Assembly (NCBI GenBank): GCA_903895695.1
Contig: CAITUY010000022.1
Location: 17,890-81,889 of the forward strand
Length of the DNA: 64,000 nucleotides
DNA from: an uncultured bacterium
GTDB taxonomy: Bacteria > Verrucomicrobiota > Kiritimatiellia > CAIKKV01 > CAITUY01
Direction: 5' to 3'
The position numbers and the translations under genes are program-made. Shown here piece by piece: positions 35,970 through 45,036 of this stretch; within the stretch, counting starts at the first letter, position 1; each line of letters begins with the position of its first letter. The notes under the pieces are model-generated. The model was not told the DNA's origin. It saw only the letters and a list, made by a program, of their open reading frames with translations, and made no database searches.

Positions 35970-37361
35970 ATGAGACTGCTGCAGTTCGCGTTCGCCTGTG
36001 CCCTGATCGCCACAACCTGTCGGGCGGATCAGTTCTTTCTTAAGGATGCCAAGGGCAAACAGTATGGACCGTTCGAGGTCCGGCAGGGCGTCAAGGTTCA
36101 GGCCGGCGGTCAGGACTTTGAAGTGGTCAAGATCACCACGCCGCGCGATGCCGTGATCCAGGCGATGCAGCGGATCGTGTTGCCGGAAGTCGAGTTCAAG
36201 CAGGCCAGCATTCAGGATGTGGTTGCGTTTCTGGCAAAGGCGAGCCGCGAAAACGATCCCGAGAAACAGGGCGTGAACATCGTGTTGATCCCCTGGACTG
36301 CTTCGACGAACGCGGCTGACGCGAAGCCGTTGATGACGAACGTCAGCCTTTCGGCGCGGAACATCCGGCTCTATTCGTTGGTCAAGACGCTGCGACAGGT
36401 CACGGGGCTGAAAGTGTGCGTGGATGCGTTGGGTGTGAAGTTCATGGCACCCGATGAGCCGGATGGGGCAATCTTGCACCGGGAGTATCCCGTGGAGCCG
36501 ACGTACATCGAACGGGCCAGCGCGTGCAGGTACGTAGGCTACAAAGAGGAGTCCGGTCCGGCTGACTTGAAAAGCATCTTTGCCGCAATGGGCGTGGAGT
36601 GGCCGCGAGGGTCGTCGATCACGTACAACTCGGCCGTGGGGAAGGTCTTTGTCGCCAATACGGCTGAGAACCTGGCGTGTTTCGAGCGCCTGATGTCCGA
36701 GCTTAACGTGATTCCCATGCAGATTGAAGTTGAGGCGCAGTTCGTGCGCTTCGAGCGGACCAATCTGGTGCATCTGGCGCCGGGGCCGGCGAACCCGAAG
36801 ATGCTGATGGGCCTGTGGACAAACGGGTGCGGACGTGTGCTGGCCGCGCCTAGACTGATCACCCGCAGCGGGTCCGAGGCGTCGGTCAGAGGAGTTACCG
36901 AGGTGATCTACCCGACGACGTTCAACACTAATGGCGTCGGGTGCGCGCCGACAAACGTTACGACCGAGGAGGTGGTTGCCCCATGCGACTTCCAGACCAG
37001 GGAGGTCGGCTCCATCTTTACGGTGCTGCCTGAAGTGGCGCCCGATGGCAATATGATTAACCTCACCCTCACGCCCAGTTTCGTCGACTCGCCTACGTGG
37101 CGGGACTATGGCTACGACGTGCCGGCGGGAACGGCGGGTACGCGGCATATCCCCGTTGAGCAGCCTTTCTTCCACGTGTTCACCTACAACTCGCAGATCT
37201 CGATGGCCGATGGAGCAACCGTACTGGCGGGCGGCGGTGTGCCCACGCAGGATGGTCTGGGCTTGGTCTATTGCTTTCTCACGGCGCGGCTCGTGGGGAC
37301 TGATGGGGAACCGATCAGAAGGCCGGATGCCGTAGAGCCCCAGAACTTGAGTGAGTTTTGA
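35970..37361 (+). CDS. Short secretin-like protein, paralogue 2
   Basis: A 463-residue exported protein with signal peptide (MRLLQFAFACALIATTCRAD). It adds an STN-like domain (VIQAMQRIVLPEVEFKQASI to LKVCVDALGVKFMAPD, about 60-165) to the N1-like module (LKSIFAAMGVEWPRGSSITY, VANTAENLACFERLMSE) and secretin-like C-terminus (RLITRSGSEASVRGVTEVIY, FQTREVGSIFTVLPEVAPDG, NMINLTLTPSFVDSPTWRDY). Similarity to paralogue 1 is strong over the last 250 residues. It probably resides in the outer envelope; whether it forms a pore is uncertain because the barrel region is short. Confidence 0.75.
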   Translation: MRLLQFAFACALIATTCRADQFFLKDAKGKQYGPFEVRQGVKVQAGGQDFEVVKITTPRDAVIQAMQRIVLPEVEFKQASIQDVVAFLAKASRENDPEKQGVNIVLIPWTASTNAADAKPLMTNVSLSARNIRLYSLVKTLRQVTGLKVCVDALGVKFMAPDEPDGAILHREYPVEPTYIERASACRYVGYKEESGPADLKSIFAAMGVEWPRGSSITYNSAVGKVFVANTAENLACFERLMSELNVIPMQIEVEAQFVRFERTNLVHLAPGPANPKMLMGLWTNGCGRVLAAPRLITRSGSEASVRGVTEVIYPTTFNTNGVGCAPTNVTTEEVVAPCDFQTREVGSIFTVLPEVAPDGNMINLTLTPSFVDSPTWRDYGYDVPAGTAGTRHIPVEQPFFHVFTYNSQISMADGATVLAGGGVPTQDGLGLVYCFLTARLVGTDGEPIRRPDAVEPQNLSEF

Positions 37362-37550
37362 GAAGGGGCGGCGGGAATGGTATACAGGCGTCTCGTCAAG
37401 ACATGCACGACCTGTGCGTCTCTTATTCACACGGCGACGACAGAGCGGCGCCCTCCAGAATATGGTAGAGAGACTTGATCGCGGGTGCCCAATGGAGCGC
37501 CGTGCCCGCGGGTGTCGGCATCTTCCTTCGCCCAGGAGGCTACGGCAGAC

Positions 37551-38192
37551 ATGAGCGACGATCCTTCGAAGATGCGACCAGCAATGAACAACTCCGCGTT
37601 AGTCCCCGAAGTGTTGCCCGGCCAGGCCCGGTCGTGGCGTAGCGCGATGCCGTGGCTGCTGATGGTCGCGGTCATGGCGGTCGCGATTCTGCTGGAGCGT
37701 TACGAAGGACGGATCTGGTGGTGCGCCTGCGGGAAATGGAACGCTTGGGACGGCGATATCTGGAGCGCGCATAACTCGCAACACTGGCTCGACCCCTACA
37801 GCTTCACGCACGTGCTGCACGGGGTCCTGCTCTGTGGTGCGCTGGCCTGGCTGGCACCCCGTTGGCCGCTGGCATGGCGGCTGGCTACGGCGGTCGTGCT
37901 GGAAGCCGTGTGGGAAGTGCTCGAGAATTCGTCCTTCATTATCCAGCGCTACCGCGAGGCGACCATCGGCCAGGGCTATACCGGCGATTCCATCGCGAAT
38001 TCAATGGCGGACATCGTCTGTTGCGCAGCGGGGTTCCTGCTGGCGCGGCACCTCGGCCTGAAAGGGTCGATCGTGCTATTCATTGTTGTCGAGGTCGGGC
38101 TGGCGCTTACCGTGCGCGACAACCTGACATTGAACGTGCTGATGCTGATTCACCCGATCGACGCGGTCAAGGCGTGGCAGATGGTGCACTGA
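37551..38192 (+). CDS. DUF2585 family membrane protein
   Basis: A 213-residue integral membrane protein. Start at ATG 37551 (MSDDPSKMRPAMNNSALVPE), with AGGAGG at 37534-37539. Hydrophobic spans occur at about 30-50, 85-105, 110-125, 145-160 and 170-190. The family core is visible: GRIWWCACGKWNAWDGDIWS, AHNSQHWLDPYSFTHVLHGV, LEAVWEVLENSSFIIQRYRE and DSIANSMADIVCCAAGFLLA. Its function is unknown; it stands alone between the secretin locus and repeat copy C. Confidence 0.85.
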   Translation: MSDDPSKMRPAMNNSALVPEVLPGQARSWRSAMPWLLMVAVMAVAILLERYEGRIWWCACGKWNAWDGDIWSAHNSQHWLDPYSFTHVLHGVLLCGALAWLAPRWPLAWRLATAVVLEAVWEVLENSSFIIQRYREATIGQGYTGDSIANSMADIVCCAAGFLLARHLGLKGSIVLFIVVEVGLALTVRDNLTLNVLMLIHPIDAVKAWQMVH

Positions 38193-38208
38193 GTTGGCCG
38201 GCATTCGT

Positions 38209-38271
38209 GGTAGGGCAGCGGCATCCCTGCCGCGCCTCTTTCCCGGCGGGGCCGGAGGCCCTCGCCCTACC
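38209..38271. repeat. Dispersed GC-rich palindromic repeat, copy C
   Basis: Left arm GGTAGGGCAGCGGCATCCCT onward (38209-38236) and right arm GGCGGGGCCGGAGGCCCTCG onward (38244-38271) form an inverted repeat with a 7-bp spacer. It lies between the DUF2585 gene and the convergent lipoprotein gene, where it could act as a bidirectional transcript terminator or stabiliser. Confidence 0.7.
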
Positions 38272-38316
38272 TATTGATTTCGGGAGTCGGCGCTTTCGCA
38301 CTCGGCGGTGGCGTCG

Positions 38317-38685
38317 TCAGTGCGCCAGCGCCTTGATCAACTCCGTGGTGACAGGGGCGCCGTTCTCCAGGTCCACCATCAGGCCGTAGACGACGATCGT
38401 GCCGACCGCGCCGGCCACATCGACTACGACCGTGACCGGGGCGCCCAGGGCGCGAAGCGAGTAATTCTTGAACCGGTCCGTCGCGGTTTCGGGGATGTAA
38501 AGAGTTCCCGCCGCATCCCGCCGGTAGGCGACGCCTTGCGCTCGCAGGGTCTGTTCGGTTATTCGCGACGTATCGACGCGGACCCAGCCATTCGAATGGG
38601 TGTCATCCCAGAGTTTCTGCGTCATGCAGGAAGTCGTGCCAAGCACCAGGCCGAGAGTCAGAACAAGTGCGCCGAGTCGGTTCAT
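38317..38685 (-). CDS. Small lipoprotein
   Basis: A 122-residue protein starting at ATG 38685, overlapping the stop of the upstream RluA gene (ATGA). The N-terminus MNRLGALVLTLGLVLGTTSC has a lipobox-like end (TTSC), so the mature protein would start at Cys20. The rest (WDDTHSNGWVRVDTSRITEQ, LYIPETATDRFKNYSLRALG) ends in a hydrophobic segment (VTVVVDVAGAVGTIVVYGLM). No family was recognised. It is the last gene of the coupled O-antigen ligase-RluA-lipoprotein group. Confidence 0.65.
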   Translation of the reverse strand: MNRLGALVLTLGLVLGTTSCMTQKLWDDTHSNGWVRVDTSRITEQTLRAQGVAYRRDAAGTLYIPETATDRFKNYSLRALGAPVTVVVDVAGAVGTIVVYGLMVDLENGAPVTTELIKALAH

Positions 38686-39437
38686 GCGGGGTTCCTTTCT
38701 TCCGTTATCCGTCGAGCTTCCGGGGCGGGCGCGCCTCCCATCAGCCGGGCAAAATGGGCGGGCACCTCGGCCTTGAACGTCATCCGTTGGCCGGTGACCG
38801 GGTGGTTGAACGCAATCGATTCGGCATGCAGGGCCAGTTGCCGGTGGGTATCGCCTTTTCGGCCATAGCGTCGGTCGCCGACCACGGGATGGCCCAGCTC
38901 GGCCAGGTGGACGCGGATCTGGTGTTTCCGACCGGTCAGCAGGCGGACTTCCAGCAGGCTGAAGCCTCTGGCTTCGCGGATCACTTTGTAGGCGGTTCGC
39001 GACAGCAGCCCCTTGGCCCGGTCGGGCGTCGAATAGACCCGATAGGCGGCGTTTTCGGTGAGATACGAGACGAGCGTGTCTTCCTTGCGGGCGAGGCGGC
39101 CGTGAACAATGGCCCGATAGGTCTTCTCGGTGTCGCCCCAGTGATCCTGCAACTGGCGTTTGGCCTGTTCTGTTTTGGCGAAAAGCAGGACGCCCGAGGT
39201 GTCGCGGTCCAGCCGGTGAACGATGAAGATACGGTTGGGCGAGCGCGCGTGGCCGCGGCGGACGTAGTCCGTCGCGAGCCGGTAGGCGGTTCGTTCCCGG
39301 TCGGTTTCCGTGGCGATCGTCAGCAAGCCAGCCGCTTTGTCGACCACGAGGATATCGTTGTCCTCGTAGAGGAGTGTCAGGCCTTGCGGCCCGAGCCGGT
39401 AGGTTCGGCGAGGGTGGCCGGTGGATGCACGGTTCAT
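38682..39437 (-). CDS. RluA family pseudouridine synthase
   Basis: A 251-residue enzyme converting uridine to pseudouridine in rRNA or tRNA. The catalytic Asp is in FIVHRLDRDTSGVLLFAKTE, and DILVVDKAAGLLTIATE, EKTYRAIVHGRLARKEDTLV, RLLTGRKHQIRVHLAELGHP and VVGDRRYGRKGD follow in family order. No S4 domain precedes it. The start at ATG 39437 overlaps the upstream gene by 4 bp. Target specificity (RluA, RluC, RluD type) is unresolved. A biochemical link to the neighbouring envelope gene is not implied by the coupling. Confidence 0.9.
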   Translation of the reverse strand: MNRASTGHPRRTYRLGPQGLTLLYEDNDILVVDKAAGLLTIATETDRERTAYRLATDYVRRGHARSPNRIFIVHRLDRDTSGVLLFAKTEQAKRQLQDHWGDTEKTYRAIVHGRLARKEDTLVSYLTENAAYRVYSTPDRAKGLLSRTAYKVIREARGFSLLEVRLLTGRKHQIRVHLAELGHPVVGDRRYGRKGDTHRQLALHAESIAFNHPVTGQRMTFKAEVPAHFARLMGGAPAPEARRITEERNPA

Positions 39438-41215
39438 CGCGCACCTGCCGGTCGGTCGATGGGCGGCGGAGCCAGCCAGGAGCGGAGCCCCTTCGCGCGG
39501 GCGAACGCAAGCTCGGCGCCGTCGTAATCCATCAGCGCGAGGCGCACCTGTCCCAGTTGGTACCAGAGCCGGTAATTCTGCGCGTCGTAGAGGGCTGCCT
39601 GGCCGGCGAGGCGTGCGCCCAGGCGGCAACGCCGCGGGTTCGAGTGCTCGACGCCGTCGCGGGCGATGGCGTCGCCCAAGTAGTACCAGGCGTGCCAGGA
39701 CGAAGGCGCGAGGACGAGAGCGTGCTGGAGATCGGGAATCGAAGCGGCCGCCAAATCGGTAGGATCGTCCAGCCGGCGCAAGTCGGGCAGGGCGCTGATT
39801 GCGAGCCAGCCCGCGGCGAACAGGCCGACCAGCGCCGGGGCGAGACACAGGGCATGCCGCACGCCCCGGTCAGGGCGCGGCGGCGGGAGCAGGAGTCCCA
39901 CCAGAGTCGCCAGAACAACGGCGTAGGCGGGCACCAACACGGCGAAGTCCCACAGCGCATGGGCGCCGACCGTGAGGATCGCGCCTGCGATGCCGAGGCG
40001 GCAGGCGGCCGGGAGGGCCGCCGGTTCGGAGCGGGCCCGGCGCGCGATGGCGACCCCCAGCAAGGCTGCCAAGGCCAGGCCGACCAGTCCCCCTTCGGCC
40101 AGCAGCTCGATTGGCATATTCTCAGCATGCACCAGCCATTTTCCCGACGAGGTCTGGCGGACTTGCGGGTAGACCATGCGCAGGGCATTGGCGCCGGCGC
40201 CGATCACGGGATAGCGCACCCACACGCGCAGGCTCTCCCGCCATTCGGCCAGCCGGGTCTGCACGCTGAGGTCGCTTCCCGGGTGCCGCAGCGTGCGGAA
40301 CCGGCTTTGGACGACGTCACTGGGGAAGAACACGATGCCCGCGGCGAGGAGTAGGGCGCAGACCAGAACGATCAGGCCGGCCCGCGGCCGCCGGCTCCAG
40401 AGAGCAGCCAGAACAGTTCCGGCCAAGCCGACCGCCAGGGCCAGTACGGCGCCCCGCGAGAGGGACATCAGCAGGGCAACGACCATCACCAGCGCGCCCG
40501 CGGCACAGGCGAGTGCCGCCACCCAGCGTCTCGCCATCCACGCCCACGCGGCGAGTCCGAGCGCGACCGGCACTAGCGGGGCCAGAAACCCGGCGAAGTG
40601 ATTGCGGTTGATGAAGCCGCCCACAGGGCCAGGGAGCACGTGAGGGATCGGGAAGAACCACCAGAGTGTGTCGCCTTGGGGGAACCACCACTGGCCTAGA
40701 TGGCCGGCTACGCCCACGGCGGTCCCCAACGCGACGAGCCAGCCCAGCCACGCCAGGCGGCCGCCGCGCGGTAGGCGCGAGGCCAGGGCGCCCGCCCCGA
40801 ACACGGCGGCCAGCAACAGCAGCGCGCGCTCGGTGCCGACGCAGTTCCGGCTCAACGCGAACCACGGCGAGGCGTCGACGCCCAGGCCGCATTGGGCCAT
40901 GTCCCGAAGGGCCTGCCGTACCGTCTCGTTTTGCGCCCGGCGGGTGGCGCCCACGAACCACTCCGAGACTTGCGGCAACGGCAGGACGGTGACGATGACG
41001 AATCCCAGCACGGCGAGGCACAGGGTCTCGACCCAGGGGAAGGGGGCCGAAGACCCCGGCGGCCGGAGGGCGGTGCGGCCCCGTCGTTCATGGATGGCGG
41101 CCAGTCCGCACGTGAGGGCGGCCGCGACGCAGACGCCGGCCGGGACGATGCCGCCGGCCCAGACAACGAGTAACAGGACGGCGCCGGCGAGAACAATGAA
41201 GGAGAGGGCGTTCAT
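39434..41215 (-). CDS. O-antigen ligase-like (Wzy/WaaL) membrane protein
   Basis: A 593-residue polytopic protein with about a dozen hydrophobic segments (for example MNALSFIVLAGAVLLLVVWA at the N-terminus). The ligase signature region includes MSLSRGAVLALAVGLAGTVL, SVQTRLAEWRESLRVWVRYP, VIGAGANALRMVYPQV and VHAENMPIELLAEGGLVGLA, resembling the O-antigen ligase family that joins glycan to lipid or protein carriers. The last 110 residues are soluble and helical (LQHALVLAPSSWHAWYYLGD, QNYRLWYQLGQVRLALMDYD), probably a TPR-like tail. It is the first gene of a three-gene coupled group. Acceptor and donor are not known. Confidence 0.8.
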   Translation of the reverse strand: MNALSFIVLAGAVLLLVVWAGGIVPAGVCVAAALTCGLAAIHERRGRTALRPPGSSAPFPWVETLCLAVLGFVIVTVLPLPQVSEWFVGATRRAQNETVRQALRDMAQCGLGVDASPWFALSRNCVGTERALLLLAAVFGAGALASRLPRGGRLAWLGWLVALGTAVGVAGHLGQWWFPQGDTLWWFFPIPHVLPGPVGGFINRNHFAGFLAPLVPVALGLAAWAWMARRWVAALACAAGALVMVVALLMSLSRGAVLALAVGLAGTVLAALWSRRPRAGLIVLVCALLLAAGIVFFPSDVVQSRFRTLRHPGSDLSVQTRLAEWRESLRVWVRYPVIGAGANALRMVYPQVRQTSSGKWLVHAENMPIELLAEGGLVGLALAALLGVAIARRARSEPAALPAACRLGIAGAILTVGAHALWDFAVLVPAYAVVLATLVGLLLPPPRPDRGVRHALCLAPALVGLFAAGWLAISALPDLRRLDDPTDLAAASIPDLQHALVLAPSSWHAWYYLGDAIARDGVEHSNPRRCRLGARLAGQAALYDAQNYRLWYQLGQVRLALMDYDGAELAFARAKGLRSWLAPPPIDRPAGAR

Positions 41216-41340
41216 TCGGTTCCGGATGGGCTAAGCACGGCGTTATTGTTATCCAAGCCCGGAAGGTTGCGCCAGTGAAAACGGGCGCATTTTCGACCCG
41301 CCGCGCCCCGGGGCCTTGTGCCGTTGGAGCGGTCATTTCG

Positions 41341-41370
41341 GCGTCCCGCGACGCAAGGTCGCGGGGACGC
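41341..41370. repeat. GC-rich hairpin GCGTCCCGCGAC/GTCGCGGGGACGC
   Basis: A 12-13 bp inverted repeat with a 5-nt GCAAG loop in the 277-bp gap between the divergent O-antigen ligase and serA genes. No T-run follows on either strand, so it is not a clear terminator. The GGGGACGC half resembles part of repeat family A-C. No other feature is seen in the gap besides the serA ribosome binding site. Confidence 0.4.
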
Positions 41371-41492
41371 GTAGTACCCGTCCGTTCCCATCGGGCTTGA
41401 TTCGACCGCGATCCCCCGTATACTGCCTCGCGGGTGGTGAGACACGGGCAGTGGGCGTCCGTGGTCCGCCCGGCGAAGCAAGGAGGCCGCAC

Positions 41493-43070
41493 GTGAAGAA
41501 GGTACTGATCCCGACCAAACTCGACAAGGTAGCGCAGGACATCCTCAAAGCCAACGGCAGCTACACTGTGGTCCAGGACGATGCCGGCGATGCGGTCGCC
41601 CTCTGCAAGCAGCACCCCGACGCCTACGCCCTGATCGTTCGGAGCGAACCGGTGACGCCGGAAGTGATCGATCTGCTGCCCAAACTGAAGGTCGTGATCC
41701 GGGCCGGGGCCGGCTTCAACACCATCGATACCAAGTACGCCCGCAAGAAGGGCATCGATGTGATGAACACGCCGGGCGCCAACTCGAACGGCGTCGCGGA
41801 AGAGGTCGTCGCCCTGATGCTGGCCGATGCCCGTCACCTGATCAAGGCGGACGCCTCGTGCCGCGCGGGCGACTGGGAGAAGAAGGCGTTCATGGGTCGC
41901 GAGGTGGCCGGCAAGACTGTGGGCATCGTGGGGTTGGGCAACATCGGCCGCCTGGTCGTGCGGCGCCTGTCCGGGTTCGACTGCAAGTTCCTGGGGTATG
42001 ACCCCCTGATCTCGCGCGACCGGGCGGCTGAGATGGACGTCGAACTGGTCGACCTCGAGACGTTGTTCGCCAAGTCCGACTTCGTCACGCTGCACCTACC
42101 CGAGACAGCCGAGACCAAGAAGATGATCGGCGCCAAGCTGCTGGGCCTGATGAAGAAATCCGCCACGCTCATCAACTGCGCCCGGGCGGGCGTGATCGAC
42201 GAGGCCGCCTTACGCGCCGTGAAGGCCGAGAAGGGCCTGCGGTTTCTCAACGACGTCTATCCCAAGGACGAGGCCGGGCCGAAGTCCGTGGCCGACATTG
42301 CCGACATCATGGTGCCGCATCTGGGCGCCAGCACCAAGGAAGCGAACGCCAAGGCCGCCCAGCGGTCGGCCGAGCAGTTGATCGAGTTCGACGAGAAGGG
42401 GGTCACATCCTACATCGTGAACCGCGATATTCCCGAAGGCCTTGATGAGGAATACTGCGTTTTGGCTAACACGATCGTGAAGGTCTGCCGGCACATGCTG
42501 GGCAAGGACGTCACGCTGAAGGGCATCGAGACCAGTTTCTACGGCACGCTCAAGCCGTTCGGCAACTGGTTGGTCGTGCCCGTCGTGGCGGGGCTCTGGG
42601 ACGAATTCGACCGGTCGATCGATCCCAAGGCCGCGCTGAAGATTCTCGAGGGGCGAGGGATCGACTACGTGAACCGCGAGACGGACGACCGCAAGGGTTT
42701 TGCGAGTTCAATCACGGTTGACCTGACGGCCAGCGTTGATACGTCCACACTGCGCCAAGTCAGCGTCCGGGGGACGGTGACCGAGGGCATCGTGATGATC
42801 TCGCGCATCAACGACTTCGAGAAGCTCTACTTCGAGCCGACGGGCCACGTGGTGTGCTTCCAGTACAAGGACCGTCCCGGCGTCGTGGGCCGGATCGGCG
42901 CGGCGCTGGCGGAGGCGAACATCAATATCGAGGACGTGCGTCACTCGCATCACGTGCCGAGCGACCAGTCCATGGCGATCTGCCGGGTGAACGTGCCCGT
43001 GCCGGACGCGCTGGTGACGAAGATTGCCAAGGAAATCGGCGCAAACGTGTCGTTTGCCGCGACGTTCTAA
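41493..43070 (+). CDS. serA: D-3-phosphoglycerate dehydrogenase
   Basis: A 525-residue NAD-dependent enzyme catalysing the first step of serine synthesis from 3-phosphoglycerate. Start at GTG 41493, with AGGAGG at 41481-41486; the longer frame upstream is unlike the family. The catalytic domain has VVIRAGAGFNTIDTKYARKK and ANSNGVAEEVVALMLADARH, the Rossmann motif GIVGLGNIGRLVVRRLSG, INCARAGVIDEAALRAVKAE and the His in IMVPHLGASTKEANAKAAQR. An allosteric intervening domain and a C-terminal ACT domain (FQYKDRPGVVGRIGAALAEA) follow, as in long-form enzymes. Its end overlaps the convergent gene by 4 bp. Confidence 0.95.
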   Translation: MKKVLIPTKLDKVAQDILKANGSYTVVQDDAGDAVALCKQHPDAYALIVRSEPVTPEVIDLLPKLKVVIRAGAGFNTIDTKYARKKGIDVMNTPGANSNGVAEEVVALMLADARHLIKADASCRAGDWEKKAFMGREVAGKTVGIVGLGNIGRLVVRRLSGFDCKFLGYDPLISRDRAAEMDVELVDLETLFAKSDFVTLHLPETAETKKMIGAKLLGLMKKSATLINCARAGVIDEAALRAVKAEKGLRFLNDVYPKDEAGPKSVADIADIMVPHLGASTKEANAKAAQRSAEQLIEFDEKGVTSYIVNRDIPEGLDEEYCVLANTIVKVCRHMLGKDVTLKGIETSFYGTLKPFGNWLVVPVVAGLWDEFDRSIDPKAALKILEGRGIDYVNRETDDRKGFASSITVDLTASVDTSTLRQVSVRGTVTEGIVMISRINDFEKLYFEPTGHVVCFQYKDRPGVVGRIGAALAEANINIEDVRHSHHVPSDQSMAICRVNVPVPDALVTKIAKEIGANVSFAATF

Positions 43071-44932
43071 TCTTCGCCGCACCCGTCCAGTTCGTGGTCC
43101 GGCAGGATCATGGCTGAGCCGAATTCCATCTGGAATTCCGGGTCGAGCGACAGGTCCACGTGGCGGACAGCATCGACGAGGCGGGCCGCGTAGTTTTTTT
43201 CCTCCGTCGACAGCAGGGCGCGCTTGGCTCCAAACGAGGCCGTGTTGCCGACGAACCGGATACGGGAGCAGGGGATGGGCGGCAACATTCCGATGCGCCG
43301 GGCATGGTTGCGGCGGATGAAGTTGCCGAACGCCCCGGCCAGCAGGACCGAACCCAGGTCGGACGCCTGCAGGCCAGCCGTGCGCAAGAGGATGTTGATG
43401 CCCGCGCGGATCGCGCCGTTGGCGAGTTGCAGTTCGCGCAGGTCGCGCTGGTACAGGTACAGGGGCTCTTTCGTGGCCGACTCCGCGCCGGACACGAGCA
43501 GGAAGTTGACCTCTCCATTTTCGGCTTCCACGAGGCGGGCCTTCAGCGCGGCCGAGATGGTGTCGGGCACTTCGGCGGCGGACTGGATCCGGCCGGTGAT
43601 ATCCAGGATGCCCATGCGCAGCATCTCCGCCGCCACATCGATCAAGCCCGTGCCGCACAGGCCGGCCGGCTTGACGTTGCCGATGACGTTGATGCGGACG
43701 TCGCCGTCGAGCAGGATCTTTTCGATCGCACCGGCGGCAGCCCGCATACCATTGGCGATGCGCGCACCCTCGAACGCCGGACCCGCCGCCACGGAGGTGG
43801 CCCACAGGGTCCCGTTGGCGAAGAGGACGATCTCGCCGTTGGTGCCGATATCCACCAGCAGGCTGGGGGCAGACGACCGATCGAGCCGCGTGGCGACGAT
43901 TCCCGCCACCGTGTCGCCGCCTACAAAACCGCCGATCTGTGGGAATACGTAAACCTTGGCCTGCGGGTTGACGTGCAGGTGGAGATCGGCGGCATGGCAC
44001 TCGAGGGCCTCCCGGAAGGCCGGCACAAAGGGAAGCTCGCCGAGCGCCGAAGGGTCGATGCCGCACAGGATTTCCTGCATGGTGGTGTTGCCCGCAAACA
44101 CGATTTCGTACACGCGGGAGCGATCGAGGGAGGTCTTGCGCAGAAGCTCGTCGACGATCTTGTTTACGCCGTCGAGGACCGCGGTCTGCAACTGCGCCAG
44201 CCCCTTCGGGTCAGTCCGGCACTTCTGGATGCGGGAGACCACGTCGTCGCCGAATGAGGTTTGGGGGTTAACGCGGGCCGCCACGGCGATGTCGACGCCC
44301 GTGGCCAGGTTAACGAGGGTGCCGACGAGGGTGGTGCTGCCGATATCGAACGCGATGCCGAAACAGGCCGCCATCGTATCGCCGGGTTCCACGCCGATCA
44401 GTTCGTCGTCGACGAGGACAGCGGTCACCTTGAAGTTGGCGGAACGAAGTGCGCCGGGGAGTTCGCGCACGGCTGGCAGACTGGCTTGGAACGGCCCGAC
44501 GGCGGCCCGGAGGCGATCGAGATCGGTCCCGGCGTCGTGCTGGCCTGGGATGGGCAGTTGGACGTATTGTTTTCGGACGCGCGGCTGGAGGTGAAGCTCG
44601 CCGCCGGCATCCTGGGTCAGGATTTGTTGCTGGGCTTGAAACAGCGACGTGTCAGGTATCTCGACCGTGATGGGGCCGGTAATGCGGGCCTGGCAGGCCA
44701 TGCGCCAGCCTTCGGCCACGCGCACTTCGCCGAGTGCCGCGGCTTCAGGCGCATTCGGCGCGCATTTTCCGGCCTGGACCCGAACCTGACACTTACCGCA
44801 CTTTCCGGCGCCGCCGCAGGGCGAATGGATGATGAAACCGGCCCGGGCGGCGGCCTCGAGCATGATCGTTCCCGGCAGGACATGAACGGTGCGGCCCGAC
44901 GGTTCAAAGATGACTTTGACTTCCTTCTCCAT
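43067..44932 (-). CDS. Reductive activator of corrinoid proteins (2Fe-2S plus DUF4445, ASKHA fold)
   Basis: A 621-residue protein. Residues 1-95 are a plant-type 2Fe-2S ferredoxin (SPCGGAGKCGKCQVRVQAGK, MACQARITGPITVEIP). After a linker, the ATP-binding ASKHA domain shows GIAFDIGSTTLVGTLVNLAT, FAGNTTMQEILCGIDPSALG, IGGFVGGDTVAGIVATRLDR, LLVDIGTNGEIVLFANGTLW and GIMLPPIP-like C-terminal segments. Such RamA/RACE proteins use ATP to reduce inactive Co(II) corrinoid proteins of methyltransferase systems. No corrinoid protein or methyltransferase lies in the window, so its partner is elsewhere. Start at ATG 44932 (MEKEVKVIFEPSGRTVHVLP). Confidence 0.9.
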   Translation of the reverse strand: MEKEVKVIFEPSGRTVHVLPGTIMLEAAARAGFIIHSPCGGAGKCGKCQVRVQAGKCAPNAPEAAALGEVRVAEGWRMACQARITGPITVEIPDTSLFQAQQQILTQDAGGELHLQPRVRKQYVQLPIPGQHDAGTDLDRLRAAVGPFQASLPAVRELPGALRSANFKVTAVLVDDELIGVEPGDTMAACFGIAFDIGSTTLVGTLVNLATGVDIAVAARVNPQTSFGDDVVSRIQKCRTDPKGLAQLQTAVLDGVNKIVDELLRKTSLDRSRVYEIVFAGNTTMQEILCGIDPSALGELPFVPAFREALECHAADLHLHVNPQAKVYVFPQIGGFVGGDTVAGIVATRLDRSSAPSLLVDIGTNGEIVLFANGTLWATSVAAGPAFEGARIANGMRAAAGAIEKILLDGDVRINVIGNVKPAGLCGTGLIDVAAEMLRMGILDITGRIQSAAEVPDTISAALKARLVEAENGEVNFLLVSGAESATKEPLYLYQRDLRELQLANGAIRAGINILLRTAGLQASDLGSVLLAGAFGNFIRRNHARRIGMLPPIPCSRIRFVGNTASFGAKRALLSTEEKNYAARLVDAVRHVDLSLDPEFQMEFGSAMILPDHELDGCGED

Positions 44933-45011
44933 GGATACCCTCGCGAAATGGCCCGTAGGCTACACGAGAGAGCGGAGGGTTGTACAGCGCAGAGGAGGCG
45001 GGGCGAAGAGA

Positions 45012-45030
45012 GTGAACAGTGAACGGTGGA
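45012..45030 (+). repeat. Short GTGAACAGTGAACGGTG repeat, second copy
   Basis: The first 17 bases match exactly the start of the repeat at 30771. Here it lies in the 104-bp gap between the upstream-most end of the corrinoid activator gene and the 3' end of the exported-protein gene. Nothing else is seen in the gap. Confidence 0.65.
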
Positions 45031-45036
45031 GAATCG

